Shown here: in pieces, positions 1 through 12,300 of the stretch
Numbering within the stretch: the stretch's first letter is position 1
Layout of the letters: every line of letters begins with the position of its first letter
Assembly: GCA_018398765.1 (NCBI GenBank)
Contig: JAHBMJ010003783.1
Location: 22,629 to 86,628 of the forward strand
DNA: 64,000 nucleotides
Origin: Chromera velia
Taxonomy: Eukaryota; Sar; Chromeraceae
Direction: 5' to 3'
The notes under the pieces: model-generated
Seen by the model: only the letters and a program-made list of their open reading frames with translations
The model's database searches: none
Told to the model about the DNA's origin: nothing
Made by a program: the position numbers and the translations under genes

Positions 1-459
1 GGGGGGGGGGGTACTTGTATGCATTTCTACACATAGGCTAATGCATGCAGCAGACACACACCCGGACGCCTCAACTCACGGACGCACGGGGGCACCTCCA
101 AGTTCCTTTCTCTGAGCCACTCAGACCCGCTTCCGTGCTGCATATCTCTTCCTCTCTCTGCATGTGCACGTCTCCCTCCCTCTTTCGAAATTTGTCTGCA
201 ACTTAGACGTCTGTCTGCTCTGCTTGTCAGCCTGCCTCTTCAACCTCTCGTCGTATCGAAATAGAGGCAAACAGATGGTCACACGGACAGTTCCGCAACA
301 GTCGGCGCAACTCAGTCTCACGAAGTCAAAAACATGCATTTCTCTTTCTTGGTCTTTCGCTGTTTTGGCCATGCCCCGATCAACCGTGCAACCCGAGCTT
401 GCTTCCCAGAAGCACTTCTTCTTCCTTTCAGCTACACCACACACAAGAAAACAGACAGA

Positions 460-490
460 AAAAGAAAGAAAGAAAGAAAGAAAGAAAGAA

Positions 491-522
<32 letters not shown>

Positions 523-713
523 AGGAAAGAAGGAAAGAAGGAAAGAAGGAAAGAAGGAAGGAAAGAAGGACAGAAGGAAAAAAGGAAAGAAGGAAAGAAG
601 AAGGAGGGAAGGAAAGAAGAAGGAGGGAAGGAAAGAAGGAAGGAAGGAAGGAAGGAAAGAAGGAAAGAAAAACTGCGGGAGAGTCTTTTCTTTTGTTTTC
701 GTCTTTTGACTCT

Positions 714-789
<76 letters not shown>

Positions 790-790
790 T
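460..790. repeat. GAAA/GGAA, GA and CAGA microsatellites
   Basis: Purine-rich tetranucleotide tracts (GAAA and GGAA variants, about 460-672) are followed by a GA run and a CAGA run (about 718-788). All six frames stay open for long stretches only because of the repeat period. No coding signal is seen. The tract lies 3' of the LAMTOR2-like exons on the minus strand. Confidence 0.95.
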
Positions 791-964
791 ACGTTTTTCT
801 TTTTTTTCCTTTCCTTCTCTTAACCCAATTTTAAAACGGACAGACCGCACGGACAGACAGGCAGGCAGTCAGGTAGACCGACAGACAGTATTTGTTTCTC
901 TTCATTTCTCGTTTCACTTGAGGAGCATTTTTCGTTTCACTTGCGGAGCAGAAAAGTATCGGAG

Positions 965-1002
965 CACACACACACACACACACACACATACACATACACA
1001 CA

Positions 1003-1049
<47 letters not shown>

Positions 1050-1084
1050 ACGCACGCGCGCGCGCGCACACACACACACACCCC
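965..1084. repeat. CA/CG dinucleotide microsatellite
   Basis: A CA run with a short CG core. It begins about ten bases beyond the splice donor of the last LAMTOR2-like exon found (1096), so it is the start of an intron on the minus strand. Confidence 0.95.
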
Positions 1085-1095
1085 GACGCACGCAC

Positions 1096-2765
1096 CTTCT
1101 GTTGCAAAAGTCCGTGTGGGGCCTCCAGATCTCCATGGACGCAGAGGACGACAGCGCCTCCGCAGAGAGAGCACATGGCAACGCGACCCCCCTTGACCTC
1201 GGTCAGCACCCACAACAGCTGATTCGAGAACGCGACATACTCTGCATAGAGAGGGGGGATCAAACGATCGTTTGCATCCATCGTGCGTCTATGCATGTAT
1301 ATGTTGAGAGAGAGAGTGTGTGTGAGAGAGAGAGAGTCAAAGAGAAGACTGTTCCGATCGAAAAACAGACAGGCAAGTCGGGTTGTCATGTTTTTGCACG
1401 AGAACTCTACTGAGAAAACAAACGACAGATCGGTCTTGCATGGGTGCGGGTGTGCGTTCAATACAGTGCGTGTGTGCGCTTGATGAACGCTTGTGAGGTC
1501 TGGTGAATGAAACGGTAGGGGGACAGGAAGAGAAAATGGCGCCTAGCGAGACCCGGGAGAGCGTATCGTCTCCTCTCGGCACTGCCTGTCTGCCTGCCTG
1601 CCTGAAAACATGTTCGGCTCGTTCGTTTTGACTTCACTTAACGTCAACTTCTCTACGTAAGGGGGGAAGGGACGCAAAGCTTCCTCTCCAATCCCATCGA
1701 ATTCGCCCACAGATATCAATAGAGATTTGGAAGTTGAATGGTGAGACAGATCTCTATGTGAAGTGCTTGACTCCGGAGAAATTAAGTTACGCAAGCTTCC
1801 GGAATGGTGGATAAAACAACTGTGGATCGACCGTTCTTACCTTGCTTTTCCCGTTCGTTTTCTTTCAAAGAGACGGACGGATCAACGGAATGGACCCCTT
1901 CTGTTCTCTGTCCTTCCTTCCATTCACTTCTCGCTGCTTTTCTCGTTTGAAGAGAGAGCGACAAAGGAAGGCGGACGAACTGAAGGACAAACAGACGATC
2001 ATTGAGACAGACTAGAGAGACAGGACGTCTTTTGGGCAGTCTTTTCCGATTTGTATTTCCTTCATTCGGAGAGGCTGAAATACAGAAAGGACCTCAGATG
2101 GACCCACAGAGAGGAGGGGGGGGTGGCCGTCTATTTGGCCAATTTCGCTCCCTCGACTCATGCACGAAAACAAAGACAAAGAGACGGGCATGGACTGCGA
2201 GGCTAGGGGAATCCTGCCCCCCTTGTTTCTTTCTCATCGTCAGATTGGCATACAGATGGGTACGTGGGTAGATAGATAGGTAGGTAGACTTGCAGGCAGA
2301 CTGACGAAGAGACGGATGGATGGACGGACCTGTGTAGACGGAGGCCAGCACCGCAGCTGCCGTCTGTTCTGCTTCCGAGTAGTGTGCAGCAGCGAGAATG
2401 CCTCCCTCTACCGTCACAAGCCTGAAGGCACGCAGGTATACACACAGAGAGAAGTTTAAGGAAAGAAAAACTCTGGTCGCATGTGATCACAAGGCAGCTT
2501 GAGAGGGTCACGTTTGAACTGAACTGAGCGGCAAAGGGTTCAAGGTTTGTGGAGGGAGAAGTGGGGGGTGTATCAATCGAGGGGAGACACTTTCAGAGGC
2601 TGCAGCGGGAATTCAACAATTCAGCGTTGTCAGACAAGACACACGGGCAGTTGATCGGAAAGACGGAAAACCCATGCAGGGACGAACTTACATAATATTT
2701 GTGATTGAAGGTTCACTCTCAACCTCCTTCTTCAAAATTGCAGCCAGCGCTTTCGGTCGGAACAT
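1096..2765 (-). CDS. LAMTOR2-like Ragulator/roadblock subunit (partial, 3 exons)
   Basis: Exons 2692-2765, 2330-2421 and 1096-1241 (minus strand) join in phase (2, then 1, then 0) through GT..AG introns with pyrimidine-rich acceptors. The protein starts MFRPKALAAIL, very like the MLRPKAL start of LAMTOR2 (p14/ROBLD3). It continues with a roadblock/longin-type pattern: a small-residue strand (LVTVEGGILAAA), a helix rich in Ala, and a GGRVAMCSLCGG strand where LAMTOR2 has its GRVA motif. LAMTOR2 pairs with LAMTOR3 in the Ragulator scaffold that tethers Rag GTPases on lysosomes for TORC1 signalling (family knowledge). About 104 residues are encoded; LAMTOR2 is about 125, so one short 3' exon is missing. 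It is either hidden among the repeats at 1-960 or off the window. The ATG at 2763-2765 sits three bases after a good acceptor (ctgcag-like), suggesting a 5' UTR intron. The ortholog call rests on my reading of the motif, not on a search. Confidence 0.75.
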
Positions 2766-5700
2766 CACTGCATATGCGTGTGTGATCCGTCCTTTCCGTT
2801 CTCGAAGATGTTGGCCTCGACACACCCAGACTGGGTAAGATGGGTGCCTCTGCTCACGGCCGCTTCGAGACAGTCACAGCGGTCTCCGGTATCGTCTCCT
2901 GTTCACCTAGCTGTTTGAACAAAATTGTCGGGATCTCACAATGTTTGACCAATGAACATACAGGCGGTGCTTGCCGTGACTACAATACGATTGACGTAGT
3001 TTTGCAAGGAGATGTAGCATCCGAATCATGTGTGTGGAGGTGCAATGATGTGTATGGCTTTGAAAGTCTTCGAAATGCTTCGAGTGGCTTCGAAGTTCGA
3101 AACAGCAATAATAATCCGACAACTCATGCAAGCGTGCGCGTCTGAAACACGAGAGTGGGGCCTCAGTGTGCTCGCATGACACACCGACGTACGTACGTAC
3201 TTCAACATACTTTTTCTTTAAGTCAAAATTTGTGATTGAGGTTTTTGTTATGCATGCCGCGTCCCCGTATATGAGGGGCAGATCTAGCCTAGTCTTTCAA
3301 GTCAAAATTTAGTTACACATACTTTATGTTTTGTCACTAGCTCTTCAGATTTTCAGATCATTTTCTGTACAAAAAGTGTCACACAGGCAGACAACTGACA
3401 TAAGACAAGACAAGGCATGCAGGAAGAAATTGGACTATAGTAGTGTATTTTAAAAATAATAAGATGTGGGTTTGGGTGTTTATAATAGGTCTCTGACAAC
3501 ATATCACAGCCCAAATACTGAACATATAACGTAGGGTACGTGCATAAGATTCCTAGTTTCTATTAGTTTCTATATATATTAAACTAAATTAAACATTCAG
3601 TTCAGTCTAGATTCTAGAAGTTTCGGTCTCACTATACTTATTCTAACGTTTTTTCCAAAATTTTCAATTCCTAGAATTTTTTAGAAACAAAACGGGAGAT
3701 AAAAAAAGAAAAAAACTGATAGTTCTCTTGCATGAACATGGGCTGCTAGGAGCACGGCTCCACGCTAGTAAAGCCAGCTTCATTCATTAAGTGTCCTGGA
3801 CTGTCTGGCGGCACCAGGACGACTCGAGTCGGATGGCGACGCCAGCGTGGGCTCAGGCATTCCACACGCGCCGATGCGACGCGGGCTTTCTTGCAGATAT
3901 TTGAGTGCCGAGGTCTTGGTTCTTATGCGCTGTGACTGTCTTGCAGATGAATTGGCTCTGGGACATGGATGTTGTCTTGTAGCTGCTGTCCAGAAGCTTG
4001 AGTTCGTCCTGTCGCATAAATTCAGTCTGTTTGCATGTCACGTTTAATTCTCTGTCAAGTACGGGGATGAAAATAACTGTTTTAGAGAGAGATTGGATTA
4101 GAAGGAATGAGAGGCGGATTAGGTTGATCAAGGTATCTTGATGATCTTTACTTGAAACCTTCTGAACCTTCTGGAATCAATCACTTTAGGAGAGAGTCTT
4201 TCCGCCGTCATCTAGCTTAGCCTCTTAAATGTTATGACTAGCTCATGATATAGAAAGACAACTCATATCGAAATAAACGGCATGACAAGAACCATTCTGG
4301 ATCGATTCAGTCTGTCTTTTGGAGACGCTAGATACGCATGTATTGTAACGCATTGTGTGCAGAGTATTAGCGCAGACCAGCGCTAAAATTCGATGACTTC
4401 TGCGGGATTTCAATGATATTCAGTTATATTCAGTGACTAGTCTGATGATATCACACCGATAATAATCATAGTATATCACAGGAAAACTAAAGAAAACCAT
4501 TCTTGCCTATATCATTTTCCTTTATGAGAGAAGACTGCCATAGCAATGTTTCCAGGTGCGCTAAGGTGTACATCGAACCAACCGAACGCAAAACGTTCAT
4601 ATATGGGCCAAATCCCGGCCTGATGGAGTATGGATAGATACCGATAGAGTATGATAGAGCCACGCTCTTAACTGGCACTGTCTGGAAGTCAGTGGAAGAT
4701 TTTATAGGAGTCTGTGATCATGTACAATTTTTGTTCATAATTATTTTAAATTTATTTATAATTTTATTCATAGCCGCGTATATATTGTTATCTATAGAGG
4801 TATTCAGTCTTAGATATAGTCATTTTGCAGCCAACCTAACACCCAACCATGATATCTATGTTAGTATTCATGATCTTATTGTTTTTTGATATTAACTCTC
4901 TGATATTATATGATATCTAATAGTAGGAGTCGCTGGATTCATTCATTATCATTCATTCATTCATCAATTTATTCATTCATTTTTTTATTCATGCAGTTTT
5001 TGAAATAAATTTTCCCCCGGCCATGTTGCACTGCTTTCGTTTTCTAAAATAAGGCAACAAGAAGGGTACTACAACTCAAAACTGATTCATGTTGGTGAAC
5101 TTTCATTTTGATCGTTTTTGTCATTTACACTGCCTAAGCCTGCCTTTACATGCTAAAGGGATGACCTCTCAAGCAGATTGCCAGATTCCCTGTCAGATTC
5201 ATGGCTGACTAAAGCCATACAACTCCCTGATCATTTCCTGATCGATCACCGAAGGACTCAGAAGTCTAGCCCGAGCTGCGCGTAACATGCGAGAAACCCA
5301 CAGAGAGAGATGTACGGGTCTGATCGATCGATTGCGTGCATGGGGCCAGACGTCAGCCCCGGCGGTGCAGCTCTGACTGCATGTGGATGGGCGAGGCTGC
5401 AGATTAAACGACAAAATGCCGGGCGGATCAATCTGCATACTCCGATCCGAATCTGTATGTTGTTATCAAAAGGGTCCGACGAGTCGAGGCCCACTTCAAC
5501 ATGCAAATACGAGAGAGACGGTCAAACTTGTATTTCCACTTTGAAGTTCCCTTCCCTTCCCTTCCCCCCTTCCCCCTTTCCCTCCCTCCTCTCCACAAAT
5601 AGAATCCGGGGTCACCTGCGAAGCAAAAAAGTTTGGATGGACACAGAGGACTCACAGTCTGTTCTTCTTTCTTTTTCTTGAGCCTCTCTGTGTTCCTCTC

Positions 5701-5784
5701 CTTGCATGCAATTCTCTCTTTGTTTATCAAAATTGTTCTTCCTCTTTGTTCGCTTCCTCTCTTTGTATGCAATTTTCTCTTTGT
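2766..5784. other. AT-rich intergenic spacer, no gene seen
   Basis: The stretch between the LAMTOR2-like start and the stop of the giant gene is AT-rich from about 3.2 to 5.1 kb, with short ORFs only, no matching splice pairs and no recognisable protein. The phrase TTTGTGATTGA(A)GG recurs near 2700 and 3229, and AGTCAAAATTT recurs near 3222 and 3300. An ATTC-type run lies near 4939-4990. A small cluster of palindromes at 3793-3845 is listed separately. Confidence 0.6.
3793..3845. other. Cluster of perfect inverted repeats
   Basis: GTCCTGG (3793-3799) pairs with CCAGGAC (3814-3820). The perfect 10-base palindrome GACTCGAGTC follows at 3821-3830, then TGGCG-A-CGCCA at about 3834-3844. CTGGCG near 3805 can also pair with CGCCAG near 3840, giving an alternative nested fold around the palindrome. 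It is GC-rich inside AT-rich DNA. Function unknown; it could be a structured RNA, a protein site or a relic of a mobile element end. Confidence 0.5.
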
Positions 5785-5820
5785 TTATGATTGTTCTTCC
5801 TCTTTGTTCGCTTCCTCTTC
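5702..5820. repeat. Two-copy tandem duplication (about 60 bp)
   Basis: TGCATGCAATTCTCTCTTTG (from about 5704) and TGTATGCAATTTTCTCTTTG (from about 5765) head two near-identical segments that both continue with a GTTCTTCCTCTTTGTTCGC stretch. The right-hand copy runs into the last codons and the TAA stop of the giant gene on the minus strand, so the C-terminal residues and stop were made or reshaped by the duplication. Confidence 0.8.
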
Positions 5821-8122
5821 AGACGATTCCCTGTCAATCGTTGTGATATTTGCTGCCCCCCTGTTGACCCTCTCCGTCTCCTCCTTCAACCTAAAAGGAC
5901 GAGAGGAACCCTCAGCGTGAGACCGGAAGGTAGGGAGACGGCTTCGGGTGCCTAGAGCCACACCGTCGTAGAGCTGCATTGCTGAAAGCCCTGCTGGCGG
6001 AATGCAGAGCCCCACACCGCCCTTTTGCTCTTCCTCTTCTTCTTCCTCTTCCTCCTCCTCTCTCACAGGCACCACTTCTGTTTCCTTTTCCTCTTCCTCC
6101 TCTTCTCCTTCTTCATCATCGTCCTCTTCTTCCTCCTCCTCCTCCTCACTTGATCCTTCCGGAGATGCATCAGGATTTGCTGGGGGGGATTCAACTCTTC
6201 TGCAACACACCATCCGTCAATCGTCCGACAATTAATTGGAGGGCAGACAGAGCATGCACGCATGAGGGAAGGTTCGTTCTTTCGGTCAGTCAGTCCAACG
6301 TGATCGAAGCGGTGATTGAGCCGAATCATGCGAAGGATTAATTGCCCAAAGAAGCAAAACGGTTCAAAGGCTTTAATTGACGTGTGACCGAGACCGAGAA
6401 AAAGGATTTTCTAAAGCAAACAGACTGTCACTTTCAAGTAGTGTTGCGATAGGAAAAGAAAGGAGCACTCGTGAGATGGTTCAATATGTGCTGGATCGAG
6501 AAACGGGGAGGGAACCCACTGTTCGATCCAACCATACAGCAGTTAATTCAAGAGAAATTCAAGTAACCGGCAGACTTACTTACTCTGGTTGAAATGCAAC
6601 GACTGCGTCGGGGTTGCTTGCGCTCACTGCACAGGAAAGAAAGGAAAAAAATAAAACAAAACTGAAGAAAGAATCATCTGAAGGAATCACAGAGGAAGCT
6701 GTACAAAGAGCCATCGAGGCAGAGAGCGAGAAAGAGGGAGAAGCAGAGAGAGAAAGAATAATAAACTAACTCCGAGCAAATCTCCTCGATCCCCCACGTT
6801 AATTGTCTTTCAAGTCGGAAGGGAATATGGGATCTTTCGAGGCTGCTTTCCGGGCATACACTCAAAACGATTAATTCCACCATGAATGAATGAAAGAAAC
6901 TCCTCTGCGGGTGTGAAGCTTCTCTTTCTCTCTTCCTGCTTGGTTGGTTTGGTCGCACCCCTTTGACTCAAATTTTCTTTCGGCATTTTGTTCTGTTCAC
7001 GCACTTCATATTTAACAAAACAAAAGAATTTCTCAGCACTCCTTACCCTGAGGTCACGCACACTGGAGCCCTGCAGATCACGAAAAAAAATAATGACTGC
7101 ACCCGAGGGATGACCAGACACTTTCAATGCATGAGTCAGTCACACTTACCAGAGTAGGCTTCGTCTTCACCCCCTCCCGCTGCAAATGGACGCCCTTCCC
7201 ATTGCTTGGACTCATCGCTGATTCTTCCCTCTTCTTCTTCCTCGTCTTCATCCATCTCCCCAAAAAGGTTTTGGAAATTCAATCGGTCTGCCGTCTCCTC
7301 CTCAAACTCCTCCGTCAGACGAGCGCCGGGAGCCAAAGGGAGCCAGCACTCAAGGACCAAACCGTGAACGGAGTCAACCTGAACACACACAGAGATACAT
7401 ACATACAGACAGACAGACATGCAAGAAAACAGACAGACAGACAGACATGCAGGAAGACAGACCGACAGACAGACATGCAAGAAGACAGACCGACAGACCG
7501 ACAGACCGACAGACCGACAGACCGACAGAGCGACAGACGGACAGACCGACAGACCGACAGAGCAACAGAGCTACAGAGCGACAGAGCGACAGAGCGACAA
7601 ACAGACAGACAGACAGACAGATGCATTGTCGAGAAATCTTGTTGCACAGTTGTGCTACGGCGGGAGATCGAACGTAACGGAGCCCACATCAAATCCACTG
7701 TGAAGAAAGAAAAAACAGAACGGAATGATCAAATCAGCATAAGAAACGAATGCGCCCCACAGCAGAAGAAAACTACATCAACCCCGCTCCCCGCTCACTC
7801 ACCTCATACTCCCCCGCCTCGTTCCCGCGCCTCGAGTGTGTCATCCCAAAGTGGTCCGACAGGGCAAGTTCCACGAAGGCAAAGTCCGACAACATATAGG
7901 GCTCCTCTCCCTCTCTGATTGTCCTCTTCCGAATAAATACGTCTTCCACAAACCTGAAGGATCAAAAGGAGGAAGGGAGGGAGGGCAAGAGAGGAGTCAA
8001 GAAAACGATCAGCAACACAAAGAAAAGGCCTCCAAGGTGCAAGGAATGAATACATGTATAAGAACCTATACCTGAACTCCATCAACCACAACGGACTTTC
8101 GTTGAATTTCCGACTGATCCTC

Positions 8123-8158
<36 letters not shown>

Positions 8159-9326
8159 TTTTTTCTTTCTTTTCTTTCTTTTCTTTTCTTTTTTTTTTTT
8201 TTTTCTTTCTTTCTTTTTTTCTTTCTTTCTTTCTTTCTTTTTTTCTTTCTTTTTTTCTTTCTTTTTTTCTTTCTTTCTTTCTGCCTTTGGCCTCACTTAG
8301 CCGGAGAAGTTTACAACACGTAAATATTAATAGGATTCTTTCCCTTTTGATTTGGTTCCTCCCTCCCTCCCTCCCTCACTACCTGTCCCTTCGAAGACAT
8401 TCATTCTGACTCACCGAAAGTTTGGTCTCACCCCCCTTGTCTTGGCTTGATCCCTCGCAGCTGTGAGGGCCATCTTGACTGCAGATCTCCAGACTTCTAT
8501 CCCAACATCCAAAACATTCGATCCTAACGACTCCGAGGAACTCCCGCCTGCTGACTGGCTTCTCTTTTCTTCCTCACTCAAACTGAGAGAAGCAGAGGCG
8601 TCGTGGAGTCCCGGCATCGGAGGATTGACTGCGGGCCGAGCGACGCGGTCACGTAGGTACCGGATCCACCGAGCAACGACGCCCATGGCAGCCTTGTTGA
8701 GGAGCTGCCGTTTGACACCCATGAAACAGAGATAATGCTGCAAGAATGTAAGGAAGAGGAGGAGGAAAAAAGCAAGGAACAAAAAAATCCCCTCATAGCG
8801 TACCGTGAATTTCTTGTTCATTAGGAGCAGACTGACATGCACCGTCGTCGAAGACAGAGCTGAAGGGAAGCAAATGATATGAATCGACTCCCGTGAATGT
8901 TTAAGACTGGATTCAATTAATGCATGCATACGTTGACCCTTAATCTGTAGATCGAGGGGTGGAATTGGAATTGGCTATTTTTGGAGTTGGAGCTCTTCGT
9001 TTCAGTTTTTTTACTCGACCGCTCTTGAAAGGGCTCGTTGAAAAGTCCACTCCGATACACTCAACTAGGAAGAAAAGCAATCAGTCGTCTCTTAATTAGT
9101 AAGTCTCAAAATTGGGTAACCATACGGGTCTCTCTGCACGAAATCAAAAGACGGGCGGCCTCCCCACAGACAGACAGATATATAAACCAATAGACCGACA
9201 GACCCAAAGAACGACGACTGGGTGTATGTAAAGGAAAGTGCGGAGGGCCCTCAAGACGTTGTCGAGGTCAGTGGCGGACTCGAGGAGCGCACTGTTCTGT
9301 CCGAAGGAGAAGAAAGCTTCTCCCAC
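5785..9326 (-). CDS. E63-E69: C-terminal tail exons
   Basis: Exons 9188-9326, 8804-8859, 8415-8737, 7803-7953, 7150-7378, 6584-6626 and 5785-6199. Reads include [59 protein letters not shown] and a poly-Glu run before [20 protein letters not shown]. Phases match at each join. The E63 donor (9188) is the weakest call. A 22-nt mini-exon at about 7049-7070 with a strong GTAAGG donor is possible but carries TGA (7054-7056), so I skip it. Stop TAA at 5785-5787. Confidence 0.6.
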
Positions 9327-12300
9327 CTGCAGGCATACAGGCGTGAGTTCGTGAGCGAGATTGCGTCAATTTAAAGATGATTTGAGAACCAACGTGGCCC
9401 TGGGTCCCCTCGGTGCTCGGCGGGTGCTGGATAGAAGAAGAAAAGGTTGCTGCCCACTTTCAAGTCCTCATAAAGGTATGGGGGATAAAATGAACAAAAC
9501 TGCACAGCTCTAGATGTGTGTCCAAACATTAGGTTATGACATATCCGCTTTGTAGTCTCCAATTACACGCCCCGGCCGACCTTTTGGAGTTGCGAAGGCC
9601 TCAGAGGGAAGCCACTCCTCTTCAACCGTTCAGGGACGACGCAGCCAAAGACACGACCCGAAGAAGAGGAGGAGGAAGAAACAAAAGACGAGTCATCTCT
9701 CACTGAAGAAGGAGAGAAGTCACTTCCGAAAAATGAAGGCGATGATTCATCCCTTCCGATCGATCCTTTACCTCCCCCCATCAGGCGAACTGATTTTAAA
9801 AATCGAAGGAACGAATTAGTGGATGGTAATGTTTCCGGAGCGTTGTAAATTGAAGATGAGGATGAAAGTCTCCGAGGGGCCTCGACATCTGTCCCCTTCC
9901 CTCCTTTTCTCTTCTCCTTCAACTCCGCAATGTCGATTCTGAATTCTGCACCGGCCGATTGCCGACTTCGCCCACCGGAATTTCTCTTCGATTGACCCGA
10001 GTCAGGAGAGTAACCGACGGATCGGCGTGAGACGAATGATTGATCCTTCTTTTCTTTTGTTGGAGACAGTGAAGCTGGTTTTCCGAAAGGGCTCCCCTTC
10101 TCTGCTCCTGTAACAGGCACAAAGCTCCTGTCTGCCCAGGTTAAGGCTGCCACCGCTTGCTCATCCCTGCAGAGGGGATCCCATCTCTCTCCTGCGATGT
10201 CAAACGCCCCTCTTCTGGTTAATGGGGCAACAGCCGTCTTCGTCTTCTTCGCACTCTCTGCACCGGTGAGTGAAACGACTTCACTCTGTTCTCCGACCTC
10301 TGCGCGTCCAGAAATAAATCTGTCGTGTGCAGCATCTCCATTTTCTCCCTCCGTCTCTTCTTCTTCGACAGGAACTCCGCCAGTCGTCTTGTTGTCCGTC
10401 CCGACGGAACCCTCCGCCGTGTCTTCTTTCACAAATGGGTGGTCGTCCTTTGCCTCCACGGGGGGTCTCAAGAGCCTCTGAGCTATCCACAAGAGCTCAT
10501 CGAGGTCGTTCACTCCCTCTGCAGAGGCTGCAAGTTCCTCGTCCGCCACCAGTCTGCACGCACATGTCAAGAAAAGATGTGAATTAAGAGACAGGCTGGA
10601 GGTTCATTTCATGTGTCAAACAGAGTGAGGGAAAAAAGAGAAGAGAAGAGAAGAGAAGAGAAGAGGGGATGAAAGGAGAGAAGGGGATGAACGAAAAACC
10701 GGCATGCAGACGGATAGACCAACCGACCTCTGAGAGCAGACGACAGCCCATCGGAAGAGAAATTCATCGAAAAACTCTGGAGGTTCAAATTTCTTCCACT
10801 TGTCCTCTTTCGCTTCTAGTCCCATTTCCACGTTCATTTGGGTGCCCTGAGCGATGGTGCGTCTCTTTTTTGACGACGAGCCGGGATGAATGCTCCTCCT
10901 TGAAATTTTTGCCCCGAAGGATGGAAGACGGCGAATGGATGCCATCTGATTGCGAAACGACGGAGGCCGATTGCTCAATGCTGACCCGACTTCTTTCCTT
11001 CTGTTACTTGCGAGTTCTGTGTCCCACTTGACGAGGATGTCTGAGACCACCGAGTCGATTTCAAGGAGGGTTTCTCTTGATTCTTCCTTCGAGATGCCTC
11101 GATTTCCTTCGAAGACCTTCCCACACCGGGCAAGAAGGAAAGTCGAAATCGAAACCGACGCCTCAGTCAGAGCACCCCCCGACTCTGCAGCGCTCTTTGC
11201 TTCGTCTAAACTTCCACGAGACGCCTCTTCACTGTCGACCAGCTGCAGAGTGTCCTTGCTGACCATGTTATCAATGAGGCTTTCGACAGGCCTCATGACT
11301 TTCTTGATGACGGGAACAACCCACAAGAAGGGCACACGAATGAAGGCAATCGGAAGCACAGCAGAGGGATCGGAGGCTTTGTCGATCTCCCGAAAGAAAA
11401 GACAGAAGTCAAGAACATACCCTGTCGCAATCACCCCCCCGATGCGGACCAAAAAGGTCCCATTCAGAGCCAAAATTATTGCCAGAACGGCCAGGTTCTG
11501 AAGAGATGTCATCGTTTCCATAACGAGCATCTGCATGCACAATCAAGCATACAATCATGCAATCATACAAGCAAAACCTCCAGCGAGGAGCATCGAGAGA
11601 GGTATGACAGGAAAGAAGGAAGCAGCAGGATACAAGTTAACCACGCGCTTTCAAAATCACATTCATTTCCTACAGCAGCATATACTGCCACATGCTCGAG
11701 AGTCTTATTTAGCGCGAGTATACAGAATCGCAGACGAAAGACAAGGGGTGGTCATGACCGAAGAAGATGGGGGCTGGCGGGGTGGGTGGGTGGGGTGGAC
11801 ACATTTAGGCTCGTGTGCCTCATTCAATGATTGCAAGTTTGGAAACAAGTGGTCTGTCTATACTGGAACCGCGTTCTTGATCAAAATGCAAGGCAGAATC
11901 ATGCAACTCTTACTGACAATTGACTGATGATTCGATAGACAGGATTTAGAACAAACCAGCTGATGTTATCGTTTCATTCAAAAAGCAGCTTCCCGCATGT
12001 CTCTTAAAGTAATTGCCTCTCAGAGAAGCCGACGTGCCGACCTGGAAGAGCACGAGGGAGAGGAGCCAGAAGGCCAGAGCCTGGGATTCGAGTTGGTTCA
12101 AGATGTCGTTGTCCTGGCTGTTGAATGGACGGAGCCGGCTTTGAACCAAAAAGGAAAACACCGCCAGCCACACAGCCTGAGACAGCCTCATATTTGCGTT
12201 CTCTCCTGCAAAAAGAGGAATTCAGGATCAAAGCCCATGCAGAACAAATGTTCAACCACAAAAAACCTCCAGCGACTCAGACAAGCCCGATGATGTCATT

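Noticed and set aside
1-11. Poly-G at the window start
   Set aside because: Homopolymer at the edge; could be a contig end. Nothing can be inferred.
399-1196. Long plus-strand frame rich in Lys/Glu/Arg then His/Thr
   Set aside because: It is a read-through of GAAA, GA, CAGA and CA microsatellites with no splice or domain support.
4487-4889. Short frames in the AT-rich spacer (63 and 65 residues)
   Set aside because: No homology recognised, no splice partners, and composition like the surrounding spacer.
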